From: Plutella xylostella
Lineage: Eukaryota; Arthropoda; Insecta; Lepidoptera; Plutellidae
Assembly (NCBI RefSeq): GCF_932276165.1
Contig: NC_063997.1
Span: 2,366,001 to 2,430,000 of the forward strand
Reading direction: 5' to 3'
DNA length: 64,000 bases
Position 1 is the first letter of the stretch. Each line of letters begins with the position of its first letter. A program made the translations under genes and the position numbers. Below, piece after piece: positions 1 to 10,227 of the stretch. A model generated the notes under the pieces. The model saw only the letters and a list, made by a program, of their open reading frames with translations. It made no database searches and had not been told where the DNA came from.

Positions 1-214
1 CTACACCTACTGCTCGTAGATAGCGATGACTCAGTCCTATGACGTCACGCGCTCGCGGCTGGTACTGACAAGGGTTTTTTGAACTGCTACAGTTAAATCG
101 CTGTATCTTATCCATTTCTTGTCCGATTTGGATATTTCTTGCACCATAAGTCATGTTTTTTACTGCCGTCGATCTACATACTTATAATGATTAATATTCC
201 TTATGGACACTTAC

Positions 215-332
215 GTGTATCATTCAGGCTAGGATCGTGGACTGCGAGCACGCGGCCCGGCAGCAGGCGCGAGCGCACGGCGCGCAGCAGCGCCAGCGTG
301 CGCGGGTCCGAGCACCCGCCCGATATCACCAC
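215..332 (-). CDS. SPATA20: SPATA20 exon 5 (last exon in the window)
   Basis: The acceptor ATTCCAG|G is at 333/332 and the donor ACAC|GTAAGT at 215/214. It reads VVISGGCSDPRTLALLRAV and onward in phase with exon 4. It is strongly GC-rich, as expected for a coding exon in this AT-rich sequence. The donor shows at least one more exon lies beyond base 1. The intron before it is about 3.4 kb and is mostly nested transposons. Confidence 0.85.
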
Positions 333-3300
333 CTGGAATAGTGGTTATGTGGTTGATGATTTATGTGTATAGGGTATTCGATAAAGGGTGAAGTAAACTT
401 AAGGGGGGTCTTTCTGAACTAATATTCTTTTACGACGTCACCTGACCAACAAAGTTACTCTGGAGAAAATAACCTAATACGCACCCAAGAGGCGTGTTTT
501 GAAACTATACAAGGCCAGAACGCAGAGGTTGGGACTGCTCGCGTATATTTTCAAATTAAAATGGTGCCATGATTTACTTGAAAGTATACAAGGCCATTAC
601 GCACTAATCGCGTATATTTTCAAGTAAGTTGGGCCAAAATTATGGCTTGAAAATATACTGCAGCAGTTACCACTGCGTACTAATCGTGTATATTTTCAAG
701 CGCCCAGCGGCAATGCGAGCACTTGAAACTATACGTGATTAGTTACCAGGTAGCCCTTTTGAATTGATGCTCTCTCTTTCTTTCATGCGAAATAGTAATA
801 AGTCTATTGCTTTCTAAACATTGCATCATCATTCCGCACTTGGCATTAATTTCGTAACGTGTTTTTTGTTTACACCGTAAGTTAAAAAGTAAATTGATAT
901 TAAATTGTAGAACTGTTGTAATAGTAAAAATTATCTCATAAGAGGGTGTAGAACTGTAAATGTAGGGTAATACCTACTACACTCACGAGCAATTAATAAG
1001 TCCAAGTAGCAAAAAGTCAACACCAAATGACCCTAATTTTTTTAAACCATTAAATTTAAAATTTGATCAATATTTACTATTTTAGTTGGTTATAATAATA
1101 CAGGGTGTCCACTATCTGGAAAGTCAGGGAAAGTCAGGGAAAAGTCAGGGAAGCTCTAGGTGGTCAGGGAAAGTCAGTGAAATTGATGGGCCACCTGGAA
1201 AGTCAGGGAAAAATTACCTTTTTCGAGCATAATTTTTAGTACTTTCCCTTACTAGTAATACTTATTTTTTGTGAAATAAATAAGACATGAAATAAAATCT
1301 CGTTTAGTTTTGGAATATTTTTGAGTGATGCTAACTATTATATAATAATTATACGATTAAGTTTTTTAAATCTACGTGAATTAATAAAATATGACAGATG
1401 AAAAAAAATTGTAGGAATTCCAAAAGATTAGATAGATTCAAGACTCAGCTGGTAAAATTATGGCTCGTATATACAGATTGATGCAAAAGAGGGTGACTCA
1501 TCTCACCAATCAAAACAAATTTAGTTTTAAAACTTTTAGAAGTTTGTGATAAAAAATAACGTTTTGTTGGTGCAGACGCGCTGCAGCCGCGCTCATTAAC
1601 TGACTTTGAAAAAAGGAGCCTCCTCCTCTTCTCAATTCGCTAATTATTATGTGCGTCAGCGAAACCGCATACGCTGTCTCCGCGCGGCATCTATTAATCA
1701 ATAATATATTTTTTTACTAATTTAGCAGAGCAAAACAAACTTTATTATATTTTGTACTGCATGTTTTATCAAATTTCATAAAAAAATACTTACACAACTA
1801 ACAACTTTGTCAGGCAGGAGAAGGCATTAAAAAAAATTGTTCTGTTTTAATTTCTATTTCAGTTTCAATTTCTACTTCGATGGTAATCAGTCTAATTTTG
1901 GTCAGACTATTAAACTAGGCAGTATAGCAACTTGCTGCAAGGCGGATGCATATTTTTGCGGAAATTTTCAATATTCGCACAAAAAAGTTGTTAAGAATGA
2001 CCTAAGGCCTAAGGCTTAAGAGGAAACCTCGAGAAATAGGTATTTAGTAAAACATTTGCTATCGTTTGTGTACTCATGCCCCAGGGCCCGGGTGCTAAGT
2101 ATAGAGATAAATGCAGCTCGTGACGTGACTGACATAGGTACTTTCCTTGATAAAATTTCGGGAGAAATCGTTATTCACCAAGTAAATATTAACAAATCTT
2201 TTTGATTTTGATGTCAATCGCTTCAGAATAATATATTATAGAGTTGTAGGTTTCGCTTTAAAAAAAACATTGTTTTTGTTTAACGGCGCAGTTTTGATCA
2301 CAAAAATTGCGTTGCTTGAGGTGCCTATAAGTTTAATTTATAGCAAATTTAGAGAAAAAAAACTATAAACCTAGTAATTTATTCACACACACACACTCAC
2401 GCCTTGTACTAATGTACTCCCTGGCGGGGTAGGCAGAAGTGCATTGCTGCACCCACTTTTCGCCAGATTGTTATGTTAGTCCCAATGTAATAGGGGGCGG
2501 GCCTATTGCCATTTTACGGGCACATCCAAGACCCGAGAACAAATATCTGTGTTTAAACAAACATCTGCCCCAGCCGGGAATCGAACCCGGGCCCTTCGGC
2601 TCAGTAGTCAGGGTCACTAACCACTACGCCATTCGGTCGTCTTAGTAATTTATTGTGTCTTAAATATCCTAAAAAATCATGGAGATTCGATAATATTTAA
2701 AAGTTGAAGAACGTTAGTGTGTGTTAAGTGCTATACTTCCCTCTTAATATACCATTTTTGCTGACCCTGTATACATATTTTACGCAATCGAGTTTTAATA
2801 AGTGTCAAACCAATGAACGCAAAACTTTAAAATCAAGATTTTGTCTTCAAATTACTTAAATTAGGTTTATATTTTGATCTTTGGTCAGGGAAATTTTCTG
2901 AAACGGTCAGGGAAAGTCAGGGAAAAGTCAGGGAATTTTTTGGAGCATTCTGAGTGGACACCCTGTAATATTTTGATGCGCTGTTAAATGCACTTTAATA
3001 TTGCCGACGGCGTCATTAAGCTAGTTTTATCCGTTCAGGAGTGTAGTAGGTATTAATCTTAATTCATTTAAATAATAAGATATTAGTAGGTATGCTTACT
3101 TGCAAGTATGATTGCTATAAATATCAATTTATCAATCAAATTAGAGCTTGTTCATCTTCATTTATTATCATTTTATAGGTATGACAGGCAGAACAAGTCA
3201 ATTGTAGTCATTTACATTTACCGAAATAGTTAAGTAAATTAGAATCAGCATGTAGGTATAAATTATATGCGACAAGTACGCCAATCAAGCAATATGCGTA

Positions 3301-6300
3301 ATAGCAATGTATATTTTCAAGTACGATTCAGTAAATCCCAACTTGAAAGTATACGCGATTAGTACGCACAAATCGTGTATATTTTCAAGTAAAATATTTA
3401 TTTTTTTCACTTGAAACTATACAGTGCTAGTACACTATGGGTGCGTTCTGGCCTTGTATAGTTTCAAAACACGCACCCAAGAGTCATCCCTTTCGGCTTA
3501 GTTCAGGGCTAGTAGCAGTAAGCTGAATTACACCTTAGCAAGAGTTAAATAGAATAGATTTCTGCATAACATCCATTTGTCCTTACTTGGCACAAAAGGT
3601 AAACAATCTTTGTGTGTCTTTTTAATCAAAATATAATTAACTAAATAAACTACAGCTAAAATAAATTGTTTAATTACGAAATTAAAAATGTTTGCTAGTA
3701 AGTAAAAAAGACACACAAAGATTGTTTACCTTTTGTGATAAGCAAGAATGAATGCAGTATACCTGTGTAGGAGAGTCAGTGTAAAACACAAGAGCAGACA
3801 TCATCTCAGGCAGCGCCGTGGGCGTGTCATTGAGTCTCTCTGCAAAGAAGGTGAGCAGCTTCCTCGCCATGTCCCGTTCTTTAGCGCCTCCTTCTAGCGC
3901 CACGCTCTTGTCAGCGTATGCGGATAAGCGGAGTAGATTGTGGCAGGATACCGAGTTGCCTGAGGGCTCGGCGCCGTCTTGCTCTGGAAATTAAGTGGAA
4001 ACAGTATTTAAGTAGGTGTCACAGGCGATGCCGCTAGACAGTGGTTGTGGTGTGACGCAAGAGGTCCTGAGAATAGCACGTTTAAACGTTGGTACTGCCT
4101 CAGCATTCATATTCAAAAGATTTATTATGTAGGTACTTGATGAAAGATTAAAGGATTTATGTTGATGATAAACTGCTCAATAGCGAAGCAAGTTGGTACA
4201 GGGTGGAATTTTATCAGTGAAGTTCGCCTTGCCAAGTTAATGTACGGTGGCCTGCGCCTAAAAGTATACAGGCGGAGTTTTTAAAATAGCGATCTCAAGC
4301 TCACATGCTGCTCAAGCACATCCACATAAACACCACTGCTACACACATCACACACAACACGTCCCCGGATTTATAACAGATGTAGCTGGTCCCTTCATCA
4401 TCAGGATCGCTATTTTAAAAACTCCGCCTATATACTTTTAGGCGCAGGCCACCGTACCTACCCAATAAAATTTTAAATCACAACAATACTGGTTCATAAC
4501 TTTTAGTTGTGTATGTATGTATATGTATTTAAGTACTTTAGTATCTACACGTATATAGCAAAGCTATTTTCGATATCTCCGAGTTGATCAAATACCGAAG
4601 TTTGCTAGAATATAACATAAATAACCATGTACCATAAAACTATTTCAAAAATGACTCACCAGCCTTCAACCTCAACACAACGGTCGCATCACCGGCCGCG
4701 CAAGTATAGTACCCTCCACTCTGCGCGTCCCAGAACAACTCATCCTGCCTGCCCTGCAGCTGCCGCGCCCACTGCAGCCAGCGCTGGTCTAGCGACGCCT
4801 CGTACAGGTCTAGTAGACCCTTGATGAGGTAGGCGTAGTCTTCTAGGAAGCCGCGGATTGGTTTTGCACTGGAAAGAAAGGTTAAATTTATTCGTGAGTA
4901 GAAATTATGTTACGAACGCCTTATAAATGTGAAAGTTGGAGTGGTAGTAGGGCTGGTAATTTATCTTGTTGTATATTTTTTTAGGGAAGACACTGATAGC
5001 ACAGTTGTGGTAGACTAATTCAAGAGTAGAGACCATGAAAAGGCTAATTTACGCGCCTAGGCCACTGGACCAATAAGGACACAAGAAGGAATACTCAAAT
5101 ATACTTACATTTGCGTTATCGACCCATCCTCAGCTCTGTAGCATGAATGAATCAATGACTTTGTCTCTTCATCATACAGGTACTGTTTGATGAACTCTGC
5201 AGTTTTGATGGCGTCTTCTACGTAATCCTTTTCCCCCAGTCCTTGACCAGCTCGCGCCAGACCTGACATCATCAGGCCGTTCCAGCAACACAGCATTTTG
5301 GTGTCCAGATGCGGACGCGGCCGTTTCTGACGGGCGGCGTACAGAATCTCGACACATTCAGCTATAGCCTTGTTAAACTCCTCTAGACTTAGATTGAATT
5401 TTTGCGCAGTCTTTTCTTTGCTTCCGTAGACAATCAGCACATTCTTGCCTTTCAACTCTCCGTGAGGGTCGCTGGATGGAGATATGTTGCCTTCCTCCTT
5501 CACTCCGAAATAGTCGGAAAAAATGTCGAGGTATGGGACACCCTTGACGACTTTACCCTCTAGTAGGGTCTCAAGCTCATCATATTCCCAGACACAAAAT
5601 GCTCCTTCTTTCTTGTGAGTGGCGTCGGCGGTCGGGTACGAGTCAGCATCCTCGGCACTGTAGTAGCCTCCTAGCTCATGCCTCAGATCTCTGTTGACGT
5701 ATTTGATTATGTCCCTAGTCACGTCGGCATAAAACTCATCCTTCGTGGCAAGATATGCGTCAGTGTAGGAAGCGGTTAGTTGTGCCTGGTCGTAAAGCAT
5801 TTTCTCGAAGTGAGGCACATGCCACTCGTTGTCAACAGAGTATCGCGCAAACCCGCTGGATATGTGGTCGTGGATGCCGCCCTTAGCTATTTTGGTGAGA
5901 GTGTGCAGACACATCTCCAGACATTTCTTCCCCTGTGGGTTGCTTTTGTCGCGAGCGTAGAAGTGGAAGAGGAAGTTTAAAATAGAAGCTTGTGGGAACT
6001 TTGGGGCTAAGCCAAAACCTCCAAATTCCGGTTCGAAAGAATCGGTGAACCTCTTGACACATTTGTTCCAAGCATTTTCCCCTGGCACAGTCATATTTGA
6101 GCCATTCTCGCTGATAACAATCTTTTTGAGAGCATCTATAACGTTAGCGCCCACTTCTTCAAATTGCGCTTGGTTGTTTTTCCATTTAGTGGCTATGGAT
6201 AGGAGTACTGATTTGAAGCCGGGTCTTCCGTAGCGATCAGTGGGAGGGAAGTAGGTGCCTCCTGTGACAGGTTGGAGGTCAGGGGTGAGGAATACGGACA

Positions 6301-7697
6301 TGGGCCAGCCGCCACCACCTGATGTGGCCATCACAAACATCATGTACACTCGGTCGATGTCCGGCCGCTCCTCGCGGTCAACCTTGATGTTCACATAGTG
6401 TTCATTCATAACCTTAGCTATTTCCTCATTCTCAAAGGACTCTTTCTCCATGACATGGCACCAGTGGCAAGTGGAGTACCCGACTGAGAGAAATATTAGT
6501 TTATTCTCTTTCTTTGCTTTATCAATGGCTTCCTGTGACCACGGATACCATTCAACTGGGTTGTGAGCATGTTGTAGGAGGTAGGGTGACTTTTCATGAA
6601 TGAGAGAGTTGGTGTGTTTCGGATTTTCAGACCCCTGACTGGATTCCCCGCTAGGTGTTGCCATTTTTATAATGTTGTCACTGAAGCTTCTTGTTAATAT
6701 TGGTACTTTGCTGGGTCCAAATGTGGTGTATCTGCAAGAAGTCAGTATTTTTTATCTGATTATTATTGAAATTTCATTTTGATTGGAAAACCAAATGACA
6801 TGTATCATAGTGAAGGGATTGGCAGAGATTTAGAGGAATGTAGACTTTTTGGGGAACAGCATTTTTTACTTAGAACAATGTTAGAGTTCTGGGACAATGA
6901 TGCCCCATGAAAGGAAAGTACTTTGAATACTGAAGACAGTTTATTTTACTGAAAGAAGACTTTATATTAAAACATTATACTCGATCTGGTGCAATATGTA
7001 AGTATTGTAAAAGCTAACCATAGCGGATGGCATCCAATAGAAAAAACAGAATATTTTATTAATTTTTATTCTATTCTACAGTAGAATATCTTAATTAGTT
7101 TTTGAGATAGAATATTCTCGATGGATTGTATTTTGTTATGAAGTGCTAATCAATCAATAGTATTCTGGCACTGTTCCTTGTATTTCAATTCCTTTGCCAC
7201 ATCAAATACATAAATAATACATAGCCAAATTAAGCCCTGTTTATTTTCTAAGGCAAAGATACTTACAATGTTTATCAACACAATAAATATCTTATCTTTA
7301 CCTCACATATCGGAAGTTTAGGATACATGGTCTGATCAATTAAAATAGTTTTTTCCATATTTACTGAGTAAAGACATGATAAATCATGCAAATAAATTTA
7401 ATTAAAACAAGGTCATGCAATAAATTGGTCAAATGATAATTAGACAACAAGATAAGGCTACGTACTTATAGTAATTTATTAATTTCGGTTCTATCTAAGC
7501 CAATGGCTTAAATATGTAATGTAGTTAGATATTACAATAATAGTTTACCTTTTAGGCAAGTTCAAGTCACGGTGAATGCAAACAGGGTTAGCCAAGGGTT
7601 CCTTCGAAGAATTCTGGCTAAGATTTATATTCTTCAACTTGCCATCTCCAGATGAAAACCTCCGCAACAACAGTACGGCTCGGCCACTGTTAGGCAT
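215..7697 (-). CDS. SPATA20: Spermatogenesis-associated protein 20 orthologue (thioredoxin-like / DUF255), five exons, 3' end off the left edge
   Basis: Five minus-strand exons (7697-7549, 6731-5109, 4868-4660, 3983-3763, 332-215) join in one frame with GT-AG introns to give 773 residues; known SPATA20 proteins are about 780-800, so only the C-terminus is missing. Residues 1-72 are Arg/Ser/Leu-rich with almost no acids at the start, like a mitochondrial presequence. Residues about 93-250 form the thioredoxin-like DUF255 domain, with the family signature SPYLLQHAHNPVEWYPW and the CHWC motif at 138-141. The rest resembles the alpha/alpha-barrel of N-acylglucosamine 2-epimerase-like proteins (for example HFEKMLYDQAQL, AEDADS, WNGLM). 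The biochemical role of the family is not settled; a redox role is inferred from CHWC. No frameshift or stop interrupts it. Introns 3 and 4 carry transposons. Identification is very secure; the start is inferred from the exon 1 ATG. Confidence 0.95.
1101..2965. mobile_element. DNA transposon with CAGGGTGTCCAC ends and GTCAGGGAAA subterminal repeats
   Basis: The ends are inverted: CAGGGTGTCCAC at 1101 and GTGGACACCCTG ending at 2965. Both are followed inward by tandem GTCAGGGAAA units (1121-1170 and 2884-2937). The flanks share TAATA at 1096-1100 and 2966-2970, a possible 5-bp duplication in AT-rich sequence. There is no convincing transposase frame. The superfamily is left open. It is inserted in the 492-3474 element and itself contains the SINE at 2384-2642. 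Confidence 0.65.
2384..2642 (-). mobile_element. tRNA-derived SINE (lepidopteran type), complete, with 12-bp target duplication
   Basis: On the minus strand it starts with a tRNA-like head holding an A-box-like TGGCGTAGTGG and a B box GGTTCGATTCC. It runs through a tRNA-unrelated body and ends in a short GTGTGTGT tail. The 12-bp direct repeat TAGTAATTTATT flanks it exactly at 2372-2383 and 2643-2654, proving target-primed insertion. The body is the one common in moth and butterfly genomes. It is the youngest layer of the nest. Confidence 0.88.
3591..3737. repeat. Perfect 33-bp inverted repeat (hairpin or MITE) beside the SPATA20 exon 4 donor
   Basis: The arm 3591-3623 (CACAAAAGGTAAACAATC...) is the exact reverse complement of 3705-3737, with an AT-rich spacer of about 80 bp. 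Its right end lies 25 bp from the exon 4 splice donor at 3762. Arms this perfect suggest a young MITE, although no target duplication is obvious. Confidence 0.6.
3763..3983 (-). CDS. SPATA20: SPATA20 exon 4
   Basis: The acceptor TTTCCAG|AG at 3984/3983 completes a GAG codon; the donor CACAG|GTATAC is at 3763/3762, phase 0. The peptide contains DGAEPSGNSVSCHNLLRL and TPTALPEMMSAL, matching the SPATA20 family (EPSxNSVxxxNLLRL, ALPEM). Confidence 0.93.
4245..4454. mobile_element. MITE family D, copy 1, TA target duplication (SPATA20 intron 3)
   Basis: Long inverted repeats begin CGGTGGCCTGCGCCTAAAAG and extend about 50 bp. They are flanked by TA at 4243-4244 and 4455-4456, as for Tc1/mariner-type elements. 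A second copy at 41854-42064 has its internal part in opposite orientation. Confidence 0.8.
4660..4868 (-). CDS. SPATA20: SPATA20 exon 3
   Basis: The acceptor TTTCCAG|T at 4869/4868 completes the ATT codon left open by exon 2, and the donor GGCTG|GTGAGT is at 4660/4659. The peptide begins AKPIRGFLEDYAYLIKGLLD and includes QDELFWDAQSGGYY, both highly typical of SPATA20 barrels. The exon is GC-rich relative to its introns. Confidence 0.93.
5109..6731 (-). CDS. SPATA20: SPATA20 exon 2 (thioredoxin-like domain and most of the barrel)
   Basis: The acceptor CTTGCAG|A is at 6732/6731 and the donor CAAAT|GTAAGT at 5109/5108. The exon encodes residues 50-590, including the CHWC active-site-like motif, and is open over 1,623 nt. 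The open frame continues 22 codons upstream of the internal ATG at 6664, which is why a spliced upstream start was sought and found. Confidence 0.95.
7549..7697 (-). CDS. SPATA20: SPATA20 exon 1 (start codon and probable mitochondrial presequence)
   Basis: The ATG at 7697 opens MPNSGRAVLLLRRFSSGDG and runs to CCTAAAAG|GTAAAC at 7549. The two leftover bases AG combine with the first A of exon 2 to make an Arg codon in frame. An internal Met in exon 2 (base 6664, residue 73) would also start a long open frame, but the exact phase match and the basic, Ser-rich N-terminus favour this exon. The 5' UTR and transcription start were not identified. Confidence 0.72.
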
Positions 7698-8553
7698 AAT
7701 AATACCCACAATGTGATAGGTTTTCTCGGTTTTAATACATCAGCTCTGTGATAAGGCCTTTTCTATCAGAAGAAACTTGATAATTTTGCTTAAATAATGC
7801 GGTAACACGGTGCAAATTCACATTGAAGTTATCTAACAACGCAAAAATAACAAGGAAGTGAACTGAGAAAGAAATTAATTAATCAAAACACTGACCATTG
7901 CATTGACACATTGACTTTGCAGTAGAATTTGACAGCAGGATGCAGCTATACTTTTTACATGGGTTAGAAAAGGACAAAATTTTGCGAGAGAATTTGTGTC
8001 TGTGAAGCAAGGACTCCGAATAAGGCAGAATAAAATTATGCTGAGAGGAAATCTTTCAGTCCAACAGTCCATTTACATCGCTGTGCTCAGCTAAACACAT
8101 TTTGATCGTTCGATGTTGTTTAGACCATATAAATAATAAATTAATGGATTAGACTGAAAAATTCAGAATAACGCACCAAGTGAAGTATCATAACGTAAAC
8201 CTATTGCTAGTTATTTTTAATCAGGCGTCTTTTCGTATAGGAATAATGCATTGTCTTATACATATTTCCATATACTTAAGGCAATTAATGGTAAGTTTTG
8301 GTAGGTATTACAACTACCCAAAACACAAAGCCGATGTTGAAAGTGGTGACAACGACAATAAAATCTACCGTAAGGCTACCTCCTCATATTTGGGTACCTA
8401 CAAGTATCTACCTAACTATCCGACAAAACAAAGTTCCCCTACTCGGTTCTACCTTTACTACTATTAGCTACCTAATAGCTGCATCTCCTAATGTGCAAGT
8501 AAAGTCATTGCTCCAAGGGGTGCATGCAGCATTCACCCCATCTTCACAAGCCC

Positions 8554-8700
8554 CACGCATGCGCGAAACCTGACGCCATCCTCACTTTCACTAGGCAACG
8601 TGCTGCATGTTTTGACGGATTGCGTCCATGGACGATATCGGCTCGGGGTAATGCGTTCTTGACACGAAAGACTGTGAGTAATTGCCTAAAATGACCAGTG
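8554..8700. promoter_or_regulatory. Candidate CpG-rich promoter patch with NRF-1-like site
   Basis: CACGCATGCGCG at 8554-8565 resembles the palindromic NRF-1 core, and the following 130 bp are richer in CpG than the surroundings. GACT|GTGAGT near 8671 could be a splice donor of a non-coding first exon of the plus-strand rhomboid gene. No TATA box or initiator can be assigned. This is inference from composition and position only. Confidence 0.25.
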
Positions 8701-9237
8701 TGAAGTGCCCCTTATGATAGTGATGTGAGGACTTTATTGCGATGACTTTTAATCGGGTGAGTGTAAGGTTAATTGGTTGTTAGGATGTTTTGAAGTTGAG
8801 GTTAGTGTGTGCGGTAAATAAATATAAGTTTCCATTAGGCTTCTTAACATTAGGAAACAGGAGTAGTCAGAGGAGTACGTACGTCAGAGGAAGCTTAATC
8901 TCAACTTCAGTAGGTACCTATGTGGTAGGTAGTAGGTACTTAGCTAACTATTATTGAAGCAAAAGTTTTTTATTTCCCTACTAAAACGCTAAGATTCTAC
9001 TACCTACCTACCTAGCTGATGCTACACCAAACCATTATTTATCTTATCCGTCTTGTAACATAGACTTCCCTACCAAGTAAATTATATTTCTACTGGGTAT
9101 TACTACAAAATGAGACTTGCCCACCTACTAGAAACTTATCCACGCTAATCCGATTCCTCCTAAAACGGCTGGGATTACCCAATAATCTTACACCTACGAA
9201 ACAAAAGCCGATCGCTACTGGCAGCAATATTTCGTCC

Positions 9238-9253
9238 GGTTGCCATGGCAACC
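9238..9253. promoter_or_regulatory. Perfect X-box palindrome (RFX-type site)
   Basis: GGTTGCCATGGCAACC is a 16-bp perfect palindrome matching the RFX consensus GTTNCCATGGNAAC. RFX factors control ciliary genes in animals. It lies upstream of the rhomboid exons and about 1.5 kb upstream of the SPATA20 start, so either could be the target. Confidence 0.45.
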
Positions 9254-10044
9254 GCGAGAGGGGTCGTGGCCCGGCCGGGGGCTGCACTTGCACCCCCAGC
9301 TGATTGACTGTCTACGATGTTATGGAAACGTAATGTTATTTGCCGGTGGATCCGTGTAATTGCTTTCGGTCATTGCGTTTACGATCTAATTAACCTGGCT
9401 TGCGTCGGGATAATGAGGAAGTAGGCAACAAATGGTAGGATAAGTTTTTGTGTTAGTCATGTAAAACTGAAAAAGGGACCCCTACATCCTTTGATGTTAC
9501 AAATTAACAATAGTTCAGTAGGTAGGTCGGTGTTGGGTGTTTCAGGTTCAGGTCACAAGTAAATATTTTTACCTACTTACTTACCATAATTGGCCTATGA
9601 GGGCTATGAGTTATTTCACTGCGTTGCCGCTGGTTCTTAGTTAGGTAACAAAACAATAATGTTTAGTTAAAACCACCCTTTTGTTTTTAGGTCACATAAA
9701 AAAAGCCCCAAGTAAGTTTGAGAATAGCCAACCTATTTTATTATTCATTGCTTCAGAATAATTTGAATTCAGCTTGGCAACTAAACGAATTTGTATTATG
9801 TTGGGCTATTGTGCCATTCATTATAATGCGGCAATCTTATTAGAATCGTTTAGGGGAAAGTGAGACCTTTTGTTCTAGTTGTATAAGTTTAGCCTTGAAG
9901 TTAAAGCTGAATTAACGAGGTCCGTGTTAGGTACTTACTCCTAGAGGTATTCAAGTATTTCTAAAGCCTATAACTAGTATAGTTGCATAAAGAAACTAAC
10001 GTAGAGTAGGTACCTGATAGTAGATATGGTCGATTGACCCAAAT

Positions 10045-10227
10045 GTAGAGTTTCTGTCTGTCTGTCTGTCTGTCTGTTACTCTTTCACGCGAAAACTACT
10101 AAACGGATTTGAATGAAATTTGGTATACATATGGTCTGGACCCTGAGAAAGAGCATAGGCTACTTTTTATCCCGAAATTCCCGAAGAAAACTTTTTCAGG
10201 CGAAGCAAAGCTCGCGGGAACAGCTAG
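10045..10227 (+). mobile_element. Short Helitron, 5'-truncated copy
   Basis: This copy starts in a TGTC microsatellite and runs through the family body (GTTACTCTTTCACGCGAAAA...) to GGGAACAGCTAG|T. The terminal CTAG before T is the canonical Helitron 3' end. The 5' end present in the two full copies (14238-14460, 58073-58288) is missing. Confidence 0.7.

Larger units (their letters stand above)
492..3474. mobile_element. Mutator-like (MULE-type) non-autonomous element with 9-bp target duplication, carrying two later insertions
   Basis: Terminal inverted repeats of about 33 bp begin GCGTGTTTTGAAACTATAC at 492 and end at 3474. They are flanked by the exact 9-bp direct repeat ACCCAAGAG at 483-491 and 3475-3483. 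Inside both ends are many subterminal copies, in both orientations, of a unit like ACTTGAAAGTATAC next to CGCGATTAGTACGC. A 9-bp duplication with long inverted repeats is typical of Mutator-like elements. About 1.1 kb remains after subtracting the 1101-2965 insertion, and no transposase frame is visible. It lies in intron 4 of SPATA20. Confidence 0.75.

Noticed and set aside
40..47. CRE-like TGACGTCA at the left edge
   Set aside because: Sequence reads ATGACGTCAC, a good CRE match, but it lies inside the SPATA20 gene with no other promoter sign; a single 8-mer is not enough.
2565..2642. tRNA gene on the minus strand
   Set aside because: It has A- and B-box-like promoter words but runs straight into a SINE body and is bounded by a 12-bp target duplication; it is the SINE head.
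5172..6233. Several 60-66-codon ORFs overlapping SPATA20 exon 2
   Set aside because: Antisense or out-of-frame shadows of the real exon.
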